This document shows positions 32,157 through 41,202 of a DNA stretch of 64,000 nucleotides, piece after piece. The DNA is from Corallococcus soli. Its GTDB lineage: Bacteria > Myxococcota > Myxococcia > Myxococcales > Myxococcaceae. The DNA lies in assembly GCF_014930455.1 (NCBI RefSeq), contig NZ_JAAIYO010000001.1:496001-560000 (forward strand), read 5' to 3'. The position numbers were made by a program, and so were the translations under genes. How positions within the stretch are numbered: position 1 is the stretch's first letter; every line of letters begins with the position of its first letter. The notes below the pieces were generated by a model. The model saw only the letters and a list, made by a program, of their open reading frames with translations. It did not search any database and was not told where the DNA came from.

Positions 32157-34385
32157 GTGAGTGACGAGCGTCCGGACGCGCTGCTCAAGAGCGCACTCGA
32201 AAAGATCGTCTACTTCGAGGCCCGTGCGCAGCAGTTGCATGGCGAGCTGGCGAACGCGCGCGACGAGCTGTCGCACCTGCGTGAAGACCTGGCGCAAGCG
32301 CACCAGCGGGAGCTGGACCTGCGCCGGGAGCTGGCGGAGCTGGAGGTCCGCAGCGGCCGGGCCCTGGGGGAGCGCGAGGAGCTGACGCGGCTGAACCACG
32401 CGCTGCGCCTGGAGCGCAACCAGTTGATGGAGAAGCTGCTGGACGCCAGCCGCATCCATTCCTCCGGGCAGCCGCGCGGCGCGTCCGACGACGATGACGA
32501 CGAGCTGGGGTTCGACCTGGCGTCGTTCATCTCGCAGCTGCGCAGCGAGGTGATCCTCCGCAACGACGCGGTGCCGCCGGTGCGCACGCCGATGCGCGGG
32601 CCCGCGGTGCCGCTCAAGACGCCGGAGCCCCAGGTGCCGTGGACGGAGCGCCCCGCGCCGCCGGTGCCGCAGCGGGCCTCGGCCGCGTACGTGGCGGGGG
32701 ACGCGGGGCTGTCGCCGGTGGCGCGCGAGGCGCAGCGGCTTCAGAACGAGGGCCGCCTGCGGGTGAGCCCGGAGCAGATGGCGGAGCTGTCCGGCCACGC
32801 GGGCAGCCCCACGGACGAGACGCTGTTCGGGTTCTCCGTGCGGGAGCTGTCGGCGGCGGACGCGGCGGCGCGGGTGCGCGCGGCGGAGCGGCTGAAGGCG
32901 CTGGCGCATCCGGCGGCGGCGCCCGCGTTGGCGGCGGCGCTGCACGCGGAGACGGACGCGATGGCGCAGGTGGCGCTGCTCCAGGCGTTCGCGGGGCTGT
33001 GCCGGGAAGAGGGCGCGTCGGTGGTGTCGCCGCTGCTGTCCTCGCCGGTGCCGGAGGTGCGCATCGCGGCGCTCAAGGCGCTGCTGGTGCTGGCGCCCCG
33101 GGACGCGGCGCCGCACCTGGCGCAGGCGATGAAGGACTCGGACCGCTCGGTGCGCAGGCGCGCATCGCTGCTGGCGCTGGGGCTGGAAGGGGAGACGGCG
33201 CGGCGGCTGGGCGAGGACGCCATCCACGACACGGACTCGGAGGTCCGCGCGCTAGCCGCGCTGGCGCTGGGTGCCGGGCGTGGAGAGAACGCGCGGGCGC
33301 TGCTGCTGGAGGCGCTGGGTGACCGCGAGGTGCGCGTGCGCAAGGCGGCGGCGCAGAGCCTGTCCCGCATCCTCGGACAGGACGTGTCCGCGGTGGTGGC
33401 GCTGGAGGACACGCACCGGCGTCGGGAGATCCGCCGGCTGGCGACGCTGCCCGTGAAGCCCGTGCGCGCGACGTTGGAGGTGAAGGCCGTGGCGCCGGTG
33501 GTCGCGCAGCGGGCGAATGGCGCACAGGCCGTGGGTGTCGTCGCCCCACAGGTCATGAGCGCCGCGCAGCAGGTGAATGGCGTGCAGGCCGTGAACGTGG
33601 CGCCGGTGGCGGCGAACGCGGCGCAGCAGGCGAACCTGAACGCGGCGCCGGTGGCGGCGAACGCGGCGCAGCAGGTGCCCGCGCAGGTCCCGCCGCAGGC
33701 CATGAGCGCCGTTCAGCAGGTGAGCGCCGCGCGGCAGGCGGTGCTGGATGCCGCGCAGCAGGCCCTGACCATCGCCCAGGCGGCGAACGCGACGCAGCAG
33801 GCGAACGTGAACGCGGCGCAGGCGGCGGTGAACGTCGCACGGCAAGCGGTGGCGAATGCCTCCTCGCAGGCCGCGGTGGATGCCGCGCGGCACGCGGTGA
33901 ACGGCGCGCAGGCGGCCGTCCCCGCGCTCGCGGTCGCCACCGTGGGCGTGGCTCGCGGCGCACCGTCCGTGATGCAGGGGGCCGTGCCCGCGCGGGCCGC
34001 GAATGGCGGGCCCGTCTCCTTCGCTTCGGCCCCCGCTCCGTCGCGGCCGGTCGCCTCCGTTCCCGCCGCGCCCCCGCCTGCTCAGGCCCCGTCGGTGCGC
34101 CTGACGCCCGTACAGGCCGCGCTGGTGGCCATGGGCGCGCCCCCGCCCACGCGGATTCCAGCGCCCCCCGTCACGCCGCCGGTTCCTCCGCGCCGGGGCC
34201 CTTCACCCGTGGAGGCGCTGTGTGGGGCGATGTTGCAGGAGGTGCGGGTCGCCGTCCGGGGACGCTCGCTCCCTGAGCTGACGGCCGGGCTGTCCGCTCC
34301 GGCGGAGCTCGCACAGGAGGCTGTTGCCCTGCTGGTGGCCCGAGGGGCCATCGTGCGAAGGGGGCACAAATACTTCGCCGCTTGA
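32157..34385 (+). CDS. pomY: PomY, division-site positioning/condensate protein
   Basis: A 742-residue protein from GTG 32157. Three parts match Myxococcus xanthus PomY. Residues about 1-100 are a long coiled coil (ALEKIVYFEARAQQLHGEL, REELTRLNHALRLER). Residues about 225-440 are HEAT repeats (ADAAARVRAAERLKAL, SSPVPEVRIAALKAL, DSDRSVRRRASLLAL, DTDSEVRALAALAL, DREVRVRKAAAQSL). The rest is disordered. In M. xanthus PomY forms condensates on PomX scaffolds and stimulates PomZ ATPase and FtsZ assembly. Here the disordered part has a long Ala/Gln/Asn-rich run (about 465-590) before the Pro-rich segment and ends in a compact helical tail (ALCGAMLQEVRVAVRG). It is followed by pomZ 47 bp later. Identity rests on domain order plus the neighbours. 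Confidence 0.9.
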   Translation: MSDERPDALLKSALEKIVYFEARAQQLHGELANARDELSHLREDLAQAHQRELDLRRELAELEVRSGRALGEREELTRLNHALRLERNQLMEKLLDASRIHSSGQPRGASDDDDDELGFDLASFISQLRSEVILRNDAVPPVRTPMRGPAVPLKTPEPQVPWTERPAPPVPQRASAAYVAGDAGLSPVAREAQRLQNEGRLRVSPEQMAELSGHAGSPTDETLFGFSVRELSAADAAARVRAAERLKALAHPAAAPALAAALHAETDAMAQVALLQAFAGLCREEGASVVSPLLSSPVPEVRIAALKALLVLAPRDAAPHLAQAMKDSDRSVRRRASLLALGLEGETARRLGEDAIHDTDSEVRALAALALGAGRGENARALLLEALGDREVRVRKAAAQSLSRILGQDVSAVVALEDTHRRREIRRLATLPVKPVRATLEVKAVAPVVAQRANGAQAVGVVAPQVMSAAQQVNGVQAVNVAPVAANAAQQANLNAAPVAANAAQQVPAQVPPQAMSAVQQVSAARQAVLDAAQQALTIAQAANATQQANVNAAQAAVNVARQAVANASSQAAVDAARHAVNGAQAAVPALAVATVGVARGAPSVMQGAVPARAANGGPVSFASAPAPSRPVASVPAAPPPAQAPSVRLTPVQAALVAMGAPPPTRIPAPPVTPPVPPRRGPSPVEALCGAMLQEVRVAVRGRSLPELTAGLSAPAELAQEAVALLVARGAIVRRGHKYFAA
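33599..33675 (+). repeat. 32-bp direct repeat (45-bp period) in pomY disordered region
   Basis: Bases 33599-33630 and 33644-33675 are identical. They encode APVAANAAQQ in the low-complexity Ala/Gln/Asn region. Degenerate AQQ/NAAQ units continue up to about 33900. The pattern suggests slippage or unequal crossing-over lengthening the disordered tail. Confidence 0.85.
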
Positions 34386-34432
34386 GGCAAGGTGCATCGG
34401 CCGGGCCTCACACGTCATCCGAAGGGTCGTTC

Positions 34433-35392
34433 ATGGAAGCGCCGACGTACAGCTCGAAGCAGGTGGCCGAGATGCTCGGCGTGACTCCGAAGGGCATCCC
34501 CGCGGAGCTGCGCAAGGACAGCTACGGCCCGGAAGACGTGTGGGAGCTGAGGACGACGCTCAACCGCTTCCCCCCCAGCGCGGGCCACCGCCGGCAGCTG
34601 TTCCTCAACTTCAAGGGCGGCACCGGCAAGACGTCGCTGTCCACGTCCTACGCGTGGCGCCTGGCGGAGCTGGGCTACGCCGTCCTCCTCATCGACCTGG
34701 ACAGCCAGGGCCACGCCACCAAGTGCCTGGGCTACGAGGGCGAGGACTTCGAGAAGACGCTCCTGGACGTGCTGGTGCGCAAGACGCCGCTCGTGCAGGT
34801 GGTGCAGAAGTCCACGCTGCCCAACCTGGACTTCATCCCGTCCAACCTGAGCATGTCCACGGTGGACCTGGCGCTGATGCCCATGGCCGGCCGCGAGTTC
34901 AAGCTGAGAAACGCGCTCAAGGACGTGGAGGCGCAGTACGACTTCATCGTCTTTGACGCGCCGCCGTCCTTCGGCCTGCTCAACCTCAACGCGCTGATGG
35001 CCGCGAACGACCTGTTCGTGCCGGTGCTCGCGGACTTCCTCTCCTTCCACGGCCTGAAGCTGCTCTTTGAAACGGTGCAGAGCCTGGAGGAGGACCTGAA
35101 CCACGTGCTGGACCACGTGTTCATCGTGGTGAACTCCTTCAACGCCACCTTCAAGCTGGCGAAGGAGGCGCTGGAAGCCCTCCAGACGCACTACCCGGAG
35201 TACCTGCTGCCCACCATCATCCGGCAGTGCACCAAGTTCGCGCAGGCCTCCAGCGAGGGCCGCCCCGTGTTCGTGGCGGATCCGACGTCCAAGGGGGCCA
35301 CCGACATCCAGGCCATGCTCGACAACGTGCTGCCGCGCCTGGTGGCCGCGCATGCTCCGCCCAAGAGCGGCGGCGCCACGAAAGCCGGCTGA
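34433..35392 (+). CDS. pomZ: PomZ, ParA/MinD-type ATPase for division-site positioning
   Basis: A 319-residue ParA-like ATPase from ATG 34433. The deviant Walker A is KGGTGKTS, with Gly62 and Lys66. The Walker A' Asp is Asp90 in LIDLDSQGH. Lys268 lies in the C-terminal DNA-binding region (RQCTKFA). These are exactly the numbered positions altered in M. xanthus PomZ studies (G62, K66, D90, K268), so register with the known protein is very close. PomZ dimers bind the nucleoid non-specifically and move the PomX/PomY cluster to mid-nucleoid, marking the division site. The first 50 residues form a MerR/HTH-like N-terminal extension (SSKQVAEMLGVTPKGIP). The gene sits between pomY and pomX. Confidence 0.95.
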   Translation: MEAPTYSSKQVAEMLGVTPKGIPAELRKDSYGPEDVWELRTTLNRFPPSAGHRRQLFLNFKGGTGKTSLSTSYAWRLAELGYAVLLIDLDSQGHATKCLGYEGEDFEKTLLDVLVRKTPLVQVVQKSTLPNLDFIPSNLSMSTVDLALMPMAGREFKLRNALKDVEAQYDFIVFDAPPSFGLLNLNALMAANDLFVPVLADFLSFHGLKLLFETVQSLEEDLNHVLDHVFIVVNSFNATFKLAKEALEALQTHYPEYLLPTIIRQCTKFAQASSEGRPVFVADPTSKGATDIQAMLDNVLPRLVAAHAPPKSGGATKAG

Positions 35393-35401
35393 GATTCCGC
35401 C

Positions 35402-36973
35402 ATGAAGAAAGCCTTTGAACAGAACGTGTCCCGCGCGAAGCCGCGCCTCCGCCTGGGGGCGTTCACCGGCGCCCTCGACCCGGCCGAACCCACGGCGAGC
35501 GCCGCGGAGCCCACGCCGGAGGCCCCCCCGCCCGTCGCGGAGTCGCCGGACCTGTCCGCGGAGGTGCGTGCCCGCATCGAGCGCGGCCGGGCCCCGCGCC
35601 CCACCGCCGCCGAGGCCATTGAAGCGGCGCTGAACACCCCCTCCGCCCACGCGCCGGCCACCCCGGGCCTGCCGGCGGTGACGGCGCCGACGTTCTCGCC
35701 GGTGTCGCACGCGCTGTCCGCCCTGGTGTCCCCGGAGGCGCGGCGCGAAGAGGAAGAGGCGCCGCCAGCGCCGTGGCTGGAGCACGAGTCCCCGGAGGCC
35801 GCGCCCGGCTGGAGCGCGGCGACGGCCGCGCCCGCGGAGGAGTCCGCGTGGGATGCGGTGGCTGTGTCCCCGGTGTCGCACCGGGAGGTCGCCGAAGCGG
35901 TCGCCGCGTCCGCGTGGAACGTCTCCGTGGCGCACGCCGCGCAGCTGAATGAATCCACGCTGGAGTCCTTCGCCGTGGAGCCGGTCGCCGCGGAGCCGGT
36001 CGCCGCCGCCGCGCAGCCTCCGGCCTTCACCGCGCCGCCGGAGGCCCTCAGGGACGCTCCCGTGACCTTCGCCTCGCCGCCTCCGGCGATGGCGGAAGCT
36101 CCCCGGAGCGCGCCGGTCACCTTCGCCGGGCCCCCGCCAGGGGTACAGTTCGATGGACGGATGGGCGTTCAGGCCCTCCGCATGCCCGAGGCCGAGCCCA
36201 TGACGACGTACGCTGCCGTCCAGGCCTCCACCGTCACCACCGCCGAGCCGGTGGCCCGACAGGAGTCCCCGCCCGCCCAGGTCGAAGTGCAGACGCCGGC
36301 CCCGCCGCGCGAGGAGCTGGACTCGGAGTCCCGCCGCGAGCGCCTCAAGGCCCGCCTCAAGGCCGTGCGCGAGAACCCGCGTCCGGAGCCGCTGCCCGCC
36401 ACCGTCGCGGAGGCCGGCCAGCGCGCCGTGGAGCGCATCACCCACCTCCAGGCGGACCTCACCAAGGTCAAGGCCCTCAACCTCACGCTCACCCAGGACC
36501 TGGAGGTGGCGCGCCGTCAGGCGGAGAAGGCCACCGAGGAGGCCCGGCTGCGCATGGACGAGGCGCGCCGCCTCACTGCGGAGATGGAAGGCCGGGTGAA
36601 GCTGCTCGCCGACCTGGAGCGCGAGCTGGCCGCCCTGGAAGGCGAGCGCGACGAAGCGCTGCTGTCGCTCCAGGAGTCCCGCCAGGCCCTCCAGGCCGCG
36701 TCGAAGGAGCACGAGACGCTGGAGCAGGTGGTGGCGCGCGGCAAGGCGGCCCTGGCCGACAGCCTGGCGGAGGAGGAGCGCCTCGCCGTGGAGCTGGAGA
36801 CCGCCAAGGACGAGTCCGCGTCCCTGCGCCGCGCCGTGGAGACGCTCCAGGGCGAGCGCGACGTGCTGGCCCAGCAGGTCGCCTCCCTCACCGCCGAACG
36901 CGCCGAGCTGCTGGAGGCGCGCAAGGCCCTGGAGTCCGTGCACCGCGCCCTGAGCCAGGCCACGGTGCGCTGA
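35402..36973 (+). CDS. pomX: PomX, scaffold of the Pom cluster
   Basis: A 523-residue protein 9 bp after pomZ. The first 20 residues (MKKAFEQNVSRAKPRLRLGA) include Lys13 and Arg15, the pair that activates PomZ ATPase in the M. xanthus PomX N-terminal peptide. Residues about 25-300 are Ala/Pro/Glu-rich and disordered, longer than I recall for M. xanthus (about 400 residues total there). Residues about 305-523 are an almost continuous coiled coil (SRRERLKARLKAVRE, then heptads with AELEARK-like composition). PomX self-assembles into filaments that scaffold PomY and bind PomZ. It converges on the M48 gene with 6 bp between stops. Confidence 0.93.
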   Translation: MKKAFEQNVSRAKPRLRLGAFTGALDPAEPTASAAEPTPEAPPPVAESPDLSAEVRARIERGRAPRPTAAEAIEAALNTPSAHAPATPGLPAVTAPTFSPVSHALSALVSPEARREEEEAPPAPWLEHESPEAAPGWSAATAAPAEESAWDAVAVSPVSHREVAEAVAASAWNVSVAHAAQLNESTLESFAVEPVAAEPVAAAAQPPAFTAPPEALRDAPVTFASPPPAMAEAPRSAPVTFAGPPPGVQFDGRMGVQALRMPEAEPMTTYAAVQASTVTTAEPVARQESPPAQVEVQTPAPPREELDSESRRERLKARLKAVRENPRPEPLPATVAEAGQRAVERITHLQADLTKVKALNLTLTQDLEVARRQAEKATEEARLRMDEARRLTAEMEGRVKLLADLERELAALEGERDEALLSLQESRQALQAASKEHETLEQVVARGKAALADSLAEEERLAVELETAKDESASLRRAVETLQGERDVLAQQVASLTAERAELLEARKALESVHRALSQATVR

Positions 36974-36979
36974 GCACGC

Positions 36980-37954
36980 CTACTTCGAGTCCTTCGCCAC
37001 GCCGCTGCCCTTCACCGTGGTGAAGCTGCCCGGCAGCGCGGGGGTCCGGAGCGAGTCCGTGGACAGCTCCGCGAACGTGCCCGGGGCGCCCTGCTGTTCG
37101 CGGACGACCTCGGCGATCTGCCGCACGCGCTCGTCCCGCTTCGGGTGGTTGGCGAAGAAGCCGCCGCCCTCCGGTGTCTTCGCGATGAGCTGCCGGTACG
37201 CGTCCGGGTCGTAGCCCGCGGACAGCATCAGCTCCACGGCCAGCCGGTCCGCCGCCAGCTCCTCCTCCTTGCGGTGGCCCTTGCTGGCCACCTCCACGGT
37301 CTTCTCCGTCAGGTCCGCCAGCAGGCCCGTGTCCGAATCCAGGTCCAGCTTGCCGTCCCGGTCGCTGGCCGACAGCAGCCGGCCCGCCGCCGCCGAAACA
37401 ATCGCGTTGCTCACGACCGCGCCCTTGCAGCCGCTCACCTTCACCGTCGCGTACTGGTGCAGCGCGTGCTTCATCACGATGTGGGCGATTTCATGGGCCA
37501 GCACGCCCGCGAGCTGGCCCTCGTTCTCCACGCCCTGGAGCAGCTTGCGCGTGACGAAGACGTAGCCGCCCGGCGCGGACAGCGCGTTGAAGTTGCGCGT
37601 GTCGTTGAGCACGCCGAACGTCCACTGCAACGTCGGCCGGGGGGACTGCATGGCCAGGTTACGGCCCACGGTGTTGACGTACGTGGTCAGCTGCTGGTCC
37701 GTCGCCGTGGAGAGCATCAGCCCGCCGCCGCGCTGGACCCACTGGATGGCGAGCGCGCTGCCCAGCGCGTACTCCTCCTGGATGGCGGGCTCCACGCCCA
37801 GCTTGTCGCACTTCTGCGTGCTCTCCGACGCCGCCACGAAGCGGTCCACGTCGCCGCCCAGCTTCGCGGCCTTCAGGCCCTTCGTCACCTGCGCACAGGA
37901 CGTCAGGCACAGGCCCAGGCCCACCGACGCCACGACCTTCAGGTACGCGCGCAT
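36980..37954 (-). CDS. M48-family metalloprotease lipoprotein
   Basis: A 324-residue protein from ATG 37954. A lipobox (LTSC) follows a short hydrophobic stretch, so it is lipid-anchored in the envelope. The zinc motif is HEIAHIVMKH (HExxH), and a third ligand Glu probably lies in EEELAADRLAVELM. Downstream is FANHPKRDERV, seen in M48 proteases such as BepA/LoiP. Such proteases act in outer-membrane protein quality control. It overlaps the SH3 gene by one base (TGATG), so the two are coupled. Confidence 0.85.
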   Translation of the reverse strand: MRAYLKVVASVGLGLCLTSCAQVTKGLKAAKLGGDVDRFVAASESTQKCDKLGVEPAIQEEYALGSALAIQWVQRGGGLMLSTATDQQLTTYVNTVGRNLAMQSPRPTLQWTFGVLNDTRNFNALSAPGGYVFVTRKLLQGVENEGQLAGVLAHEIAHIVMKHALHQYATVKVSGCKGAVVSNAIVSAAAGRLLSASDRDGKLDLDSDTGLLADLTEKTVEVASKGHRKEEELAADRLAVELMLSAGYDPDAYRQLIAKTPEGGGFFANHPKRDERVRQIAEVVREQQGAPGTFAELSTDSLRTPALPGSFTTVKGSGVAKDSK

Positions 37955-38547
37955 CACTTCGCCCCCTTCGTGGGCTTGCCCGCCGGGCTCTGCGCCACCT
38001 TCTGCGGGCCGACGCTCGTGCTGGGAGCCACCACCGGGAACAGCCCGGCCTGCTTCACGTGCTCGGCGATCTTCGCGGGGGTGACGGCGGCGGCCAGCGC
38101 CTCCACCTGTTGGATCTGCTTCACCGCCGTCGCGTAGTCCCCGCCCTTGTCCTTGCCGTACTTCTCCGCGCCGGGGCTCAGCGCCTTCACCGCCGCGCCG
38201 CTGGACACGAAGGCCGCCGGGTCGATGGCGCGCGTCGCTCCGTCCTTGGCCACCAGCTCCATGTTGGGCGGCTTCGTGGACAGGTTCGTCTGGAACACGT
38301 AGCCGGGCTTGCCCCCGGGCTCCTTCACCAGGTGCCACTGCTTGTTCTTCGGATCCGCGCCGTTCCACGTCACCTGCTGGCCGGGCTGGAGCACCACCAC
38401 CACGTTCGCGGTGGGCGCGGCGCTGACGAGCACGCGCGTGTTGCGCGCCTTCACGTAGAGCTTGTCCCCCGGCTTCGCCGCCCACGCCCCCGCCGCTGGC
38501 ACCCCCAGCGCCAGCAGCAGGACGCCCGTCTTCAGTCCCTGTGTCAT
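37954..38547 (-). CDS. Secreted protein with bacterial SH3 domain
   Basis: A 197-residue protein from ATG 38547 with a Sec signal ending AWA. Residues about 25-95 resemble an SH3b domain (LYVKARNTRVLVSAAPTANVVVVLQPGQQV and HLVKEPGGKPGYVF). Such domains bind peptidoglycan or peptides in the periplasm. The rest is Lys/Ala-rich and ends in a basic tail. Its stop overlaps the M48 start, implying a joint function in the envelope. It lies 25 bp after the CHASE2 cyclase gene. Confidence 0.78.
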   Translation of the reverse strand: MTQGLKTGVLLLALGVPAAGAWAAKPGDKLYVKARNTRVLVSAAPTANVVVVLQPGQQVTWNGADPKNKQWHLVKEPGGKPGYVFQTNLSTKPPNMELVAKDGATRAIDPAAFVSSGAAVKALSPGAEKYGKDKGGDYATAVKQIQQVEALAAAVTPAKIAEHVKQAGLFPVVAPSTSVGPQKVAQSPAGKPTKGAK

Positions 38548-38572
38548 CGTGCTCCCTGAACGGCATACGCCG

Positions 38573-40924
38573 TCACTTCTCCAAATTCGCCACCCCGTCG
38601 AAATCCACGGGCGGGGACTCCAGGTATTCACGGCAGCGCTCCAGCAGCTTCCCGGTGGGCCCGTCCTCCGGTGCCCGCGCCACCTCCGCCTCCAGCACCG
38701 CCACCGCGTCCGCGAAGCGCGCCTGCCGGTACAGCGCCAGGGCCTCGTGGTAGCGCTCCACCGTGCGTCGCAGCTCCGGCGGCAGCTGGCCCTTGAGCGC
38801 GAGCAACTCGTACACCGTGACGGCCTCCGTCTTGCCCGCCACCCGCACGCGGTCCAGCTCGCGCACCTCGATGTGGTCCTTCGCCAGCTCGTAGGTGCGT
38901 GGGCCAATCATGATGACCGACCCGTAGGCCTTGTTCGCACCCTCCAGCCGCGCGGCCAGGTTCATGCCGTCGCCAATGGCCGTGTAGCTGAAGAGCTGGT
39001 CGCTGCCGAAGTTGCCCACGAAGTTCACCGCGCTGTTCACGCCGATGCGCGTGTACACGTCCGGGAACCCCTTCTGGCGGAAGTCCACGCGCAGCACCTC
39101 CACCGCCGCCTTCGCCGCCAGCGCGCCCCGGCAGGCCCGCACGGCGTGGTCCGCCTGGTCCATGGGCGCGCCGAACAGGCACACCACCGCGTCGCCGATG
39201 TACTTGTCCAGGCACCCGCCCTCGCGCAGCAGCGCCTCGCTCACCGTCGTCAGGTACGTGTTGAGGATGCGCACCAGCTGGCGCGGGTCCTCCTTGAAGT
39301 GCTCGCTGAAGGTGGAGAAGCCGCGGATGTCGCTGAAGAAGGCGCTGATCTCCTTGTTCTCTCCATCCAGGCGAGGGAGCTGCCGCGAGCGGATCATCTG
39401 CTCCACCAGCTTCGGCTCCATGAAGCGGTGGAACGTCTGGCGGATGAACTCCGTCTCGCGGTTGGCCACCAGGTGGTTGAACGCCAGCGCCGCCACGCTG
39501 GCCCCCATGCCCGCCAGCGCCGGCATCGCGGTGAGCAGGTGCGTGTGGGACGTCTTCAGGAACACGCCCGCCACCACGTACAGCCCGACGGGCAGCCCCA
39601 GCGTCCATCCCACCTCCAGCGGCGTCGAGCGCACCGTCATCAGCAGCACCGCCGACAGCAGCGCGACCAGGAACGTGATGCCCAGCTCCATGCCGTGGGG
39701 CAGGCGCGTGATGAACTCGCCGGACAGGAGCGTGTCCACCACCGCGGCCTGCTTCGCCAGGCCCGGCTCCGTGGAGGAGAAGGGCGTCGCCTTGATGTCG
39801 TTGATGCCCGGCGTGGTGCCGCCGATGACCACCACCTTGCCCCGGAAGGTGTCCGCGGGCAGGCGCACGGGCTTCCCTTCGCTGCGGAGGAGCCAATCGT
39901 TGAGCACGACCAGCAGGCTCACCAGCGGGTAGCGCTCATGCAGCGGGCCGCCGAAGTCCAACGCCGCGCTGCCATCCGCGTTCACGGCCCATGTCCGCTC
40001 GCCCAGGTGGAGCGCGCGGCCGGAGAGGGTGACCTCCTTCGCGCCGAGCAGGTCCGCCACCAGGCGCACCGGCAGGGTCGCGTAGGTGTTGATGCCATCC
40101 GAGTACACGAAGCGCGTGCCGCGCATGACCCCGTCCGCGTCCGCCTCCGTGTCCACCAGTCCGAATCCGTCCACCGCGCCCACCAGCGCGGGCGTGGGCA
40201 GCACCGGATGGCGCGGCAGCCACCGCTTCTCCTTATTCGACCAGTACTGGAGCAGGGGCAGCGGCTGCCCGTCGTCCGTCCTGCGCGCGGGAAACGCGAG
40301 TGCGCGCGCCAGTGCCTCGAGGGGCAGCGAGGGCGTGGCCGTCTCGGGGCCATCCTCGAACTCTTCGGGAGCGTCCTCCGGGAAGGTGTCCTCCGGCGAA
40401 GGGGGCGCGGCTTCAGGCGCGGCCAGCGGCACGGGCACCTGGAAGTCCGCGCGGGGCAGGGGGTTGGCCGTGCCGTTGGCCACCATGCCCACGTAGAAGG
40501 GCAGGTCCGTCTCACGCAAGACCTGGGCGAAGCCCAGGTCGGTGGATTCGTCCGACGCCTGTTCGTCCATCACCGCGTCGAAGAGGACCGCCCTCGCGCC
40601 CGCCGCCTTCAGCTCCTCCACGATGCGCGCCCACAGCGTGCGCGTGTACGGCCAGTTGCCGAAGTTGGTGCGCAGCTGCACGTCCTGGCTGATGCCCGTC
40701 AGCGTGGGCTGGTCGATGGCCACCACCACCACGTTCGAGGAAAGTCCCCGGCCCCCCGTGTACGCACGCAGGGCCCGGTCGTAGGCGACGTGCTCGACTC
40801 CCTTCAGCCAGCCGGTGCGCTCGCACGCCCACGCGACCAACGTGGCCACCAGCGCGACGCCCAGCATCTGCGCCCCATGGTTGCGCCAGCGCTGCTGGAG
40901 GGTCTTCCACGGCTCACCCGTCAC
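38573..40924 (-). CDS. CHASE2-domain class III adenylate/guanylate cyclase
   Basis: A 783-residue protein from GTG 40924, with a GGGGAGGGG ribosome site. After one N-terminal helix (about 20-40), residues 45-415 form a periplasmic CHASE2 sensor (AYDRALRAY, VVVVAIDQPTL, GARAVLFDAVMDE, KVVVIGGTT). An acidic Pro-rich insert lies near residues 170-200. Three helices (about 420-500) lead to a cyclase domain (about 520-690). Metal-binding Asp residues are in FFSDIRGFS and GDAVVCLFG, and TAIGDGMNLAARLEGANK carries the transition-state Asn/Arg. A C-terminal TPR-like helix pair follows. The domain is complete, so cAMP or cGMP production is likely in response to an extracellular signal. Confidence 0.88.
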   Translation of the reverse strand: MTGEPWKTLQQRWRNHGAQMLGVALVATLVAWACERTGWLKGVEHVAYDRALRAYTGGRGLSSNVVVVAIDQPTLTGISQDVQLRTNFGNWPYTRTLWARIVEELKAAGARAVLFDAVMDEQASDESTDLGFAQVLRETDLPFYVGMVANGTANPLPRADFQVPVPLAAPEAAPPSPEDTFPEDAPEEFEDGPETATPSLPLEALARALAFPARRTDDGQPLPLLQYWSNKEKRWLPRHPVLPTPALVGAVDGFGLVDTEADADGVMRGTRFVYSDGINTYATLPVRLVADLLGAKEVTLSGRALHLGERTWAVNADGSAALDFGGPLHERYPLVSLLVVLNDWLLRSEGKPVRLPADTFRGKVVVIGGTTPGINDIKATPFSSTEPGLAKQAAVVDTLLSGEFITRLPHGMELGITFLVALLSAVLLMTVRSTPLEVGWTLGLPVGLYVVAGVFLKTSHTHLLTAMPALAGMGASVAALAFNHLVANRETEFIRQTFHRFMEPKLVEQMIRSRQLPRLDGENKEISAFFSDIRGFSTFSEHFKEDPRQLVRILNTYLTTVSEALLREGGCLDKYIGDAVVCLFGAPMDQADHAVRACRGALAAKAAVEVLRVDFRQKGFPDVYTRIGVNSAVNFVGNFGSDQLFSYTAIGDGMNLAARLEGANKAYGSVIMIGPRTYELAKDHIEVRELDRVRVAGKTEAVTVYELLALKGQLPPELRRTVERYHEALALYRQARFADAVAVLEAEVARAPEDGPTGKLLERCREYLESPPVDFDGVANLEK

Positions 40925-41202
40925 GACGGCCCCTCCCCGAGAGGTCAGGACGGGGACGCTAACCCAGGGACGGGCCCCTCCGTCACTCCGGCGCGCCCCG
41001 GGAATTGGACCTTCATCCAGCGGGCTCCGTAAGAGCCGGTAGAGCAGGAGTCCTTGCGAGCCATTGCAGCCCCTCGTGTCGGCCGGCCAGCGCAGGTCTC
41101 ACGGTTGCCAGCACCGGGAAGCCGCCGGACCTTCCGTTCATGGGGCGGACGCAGCGCGGCTCGAGCGCTGGGGTCCCGCCCCTCTTCCGAAGGAGTCACA
41201 CC

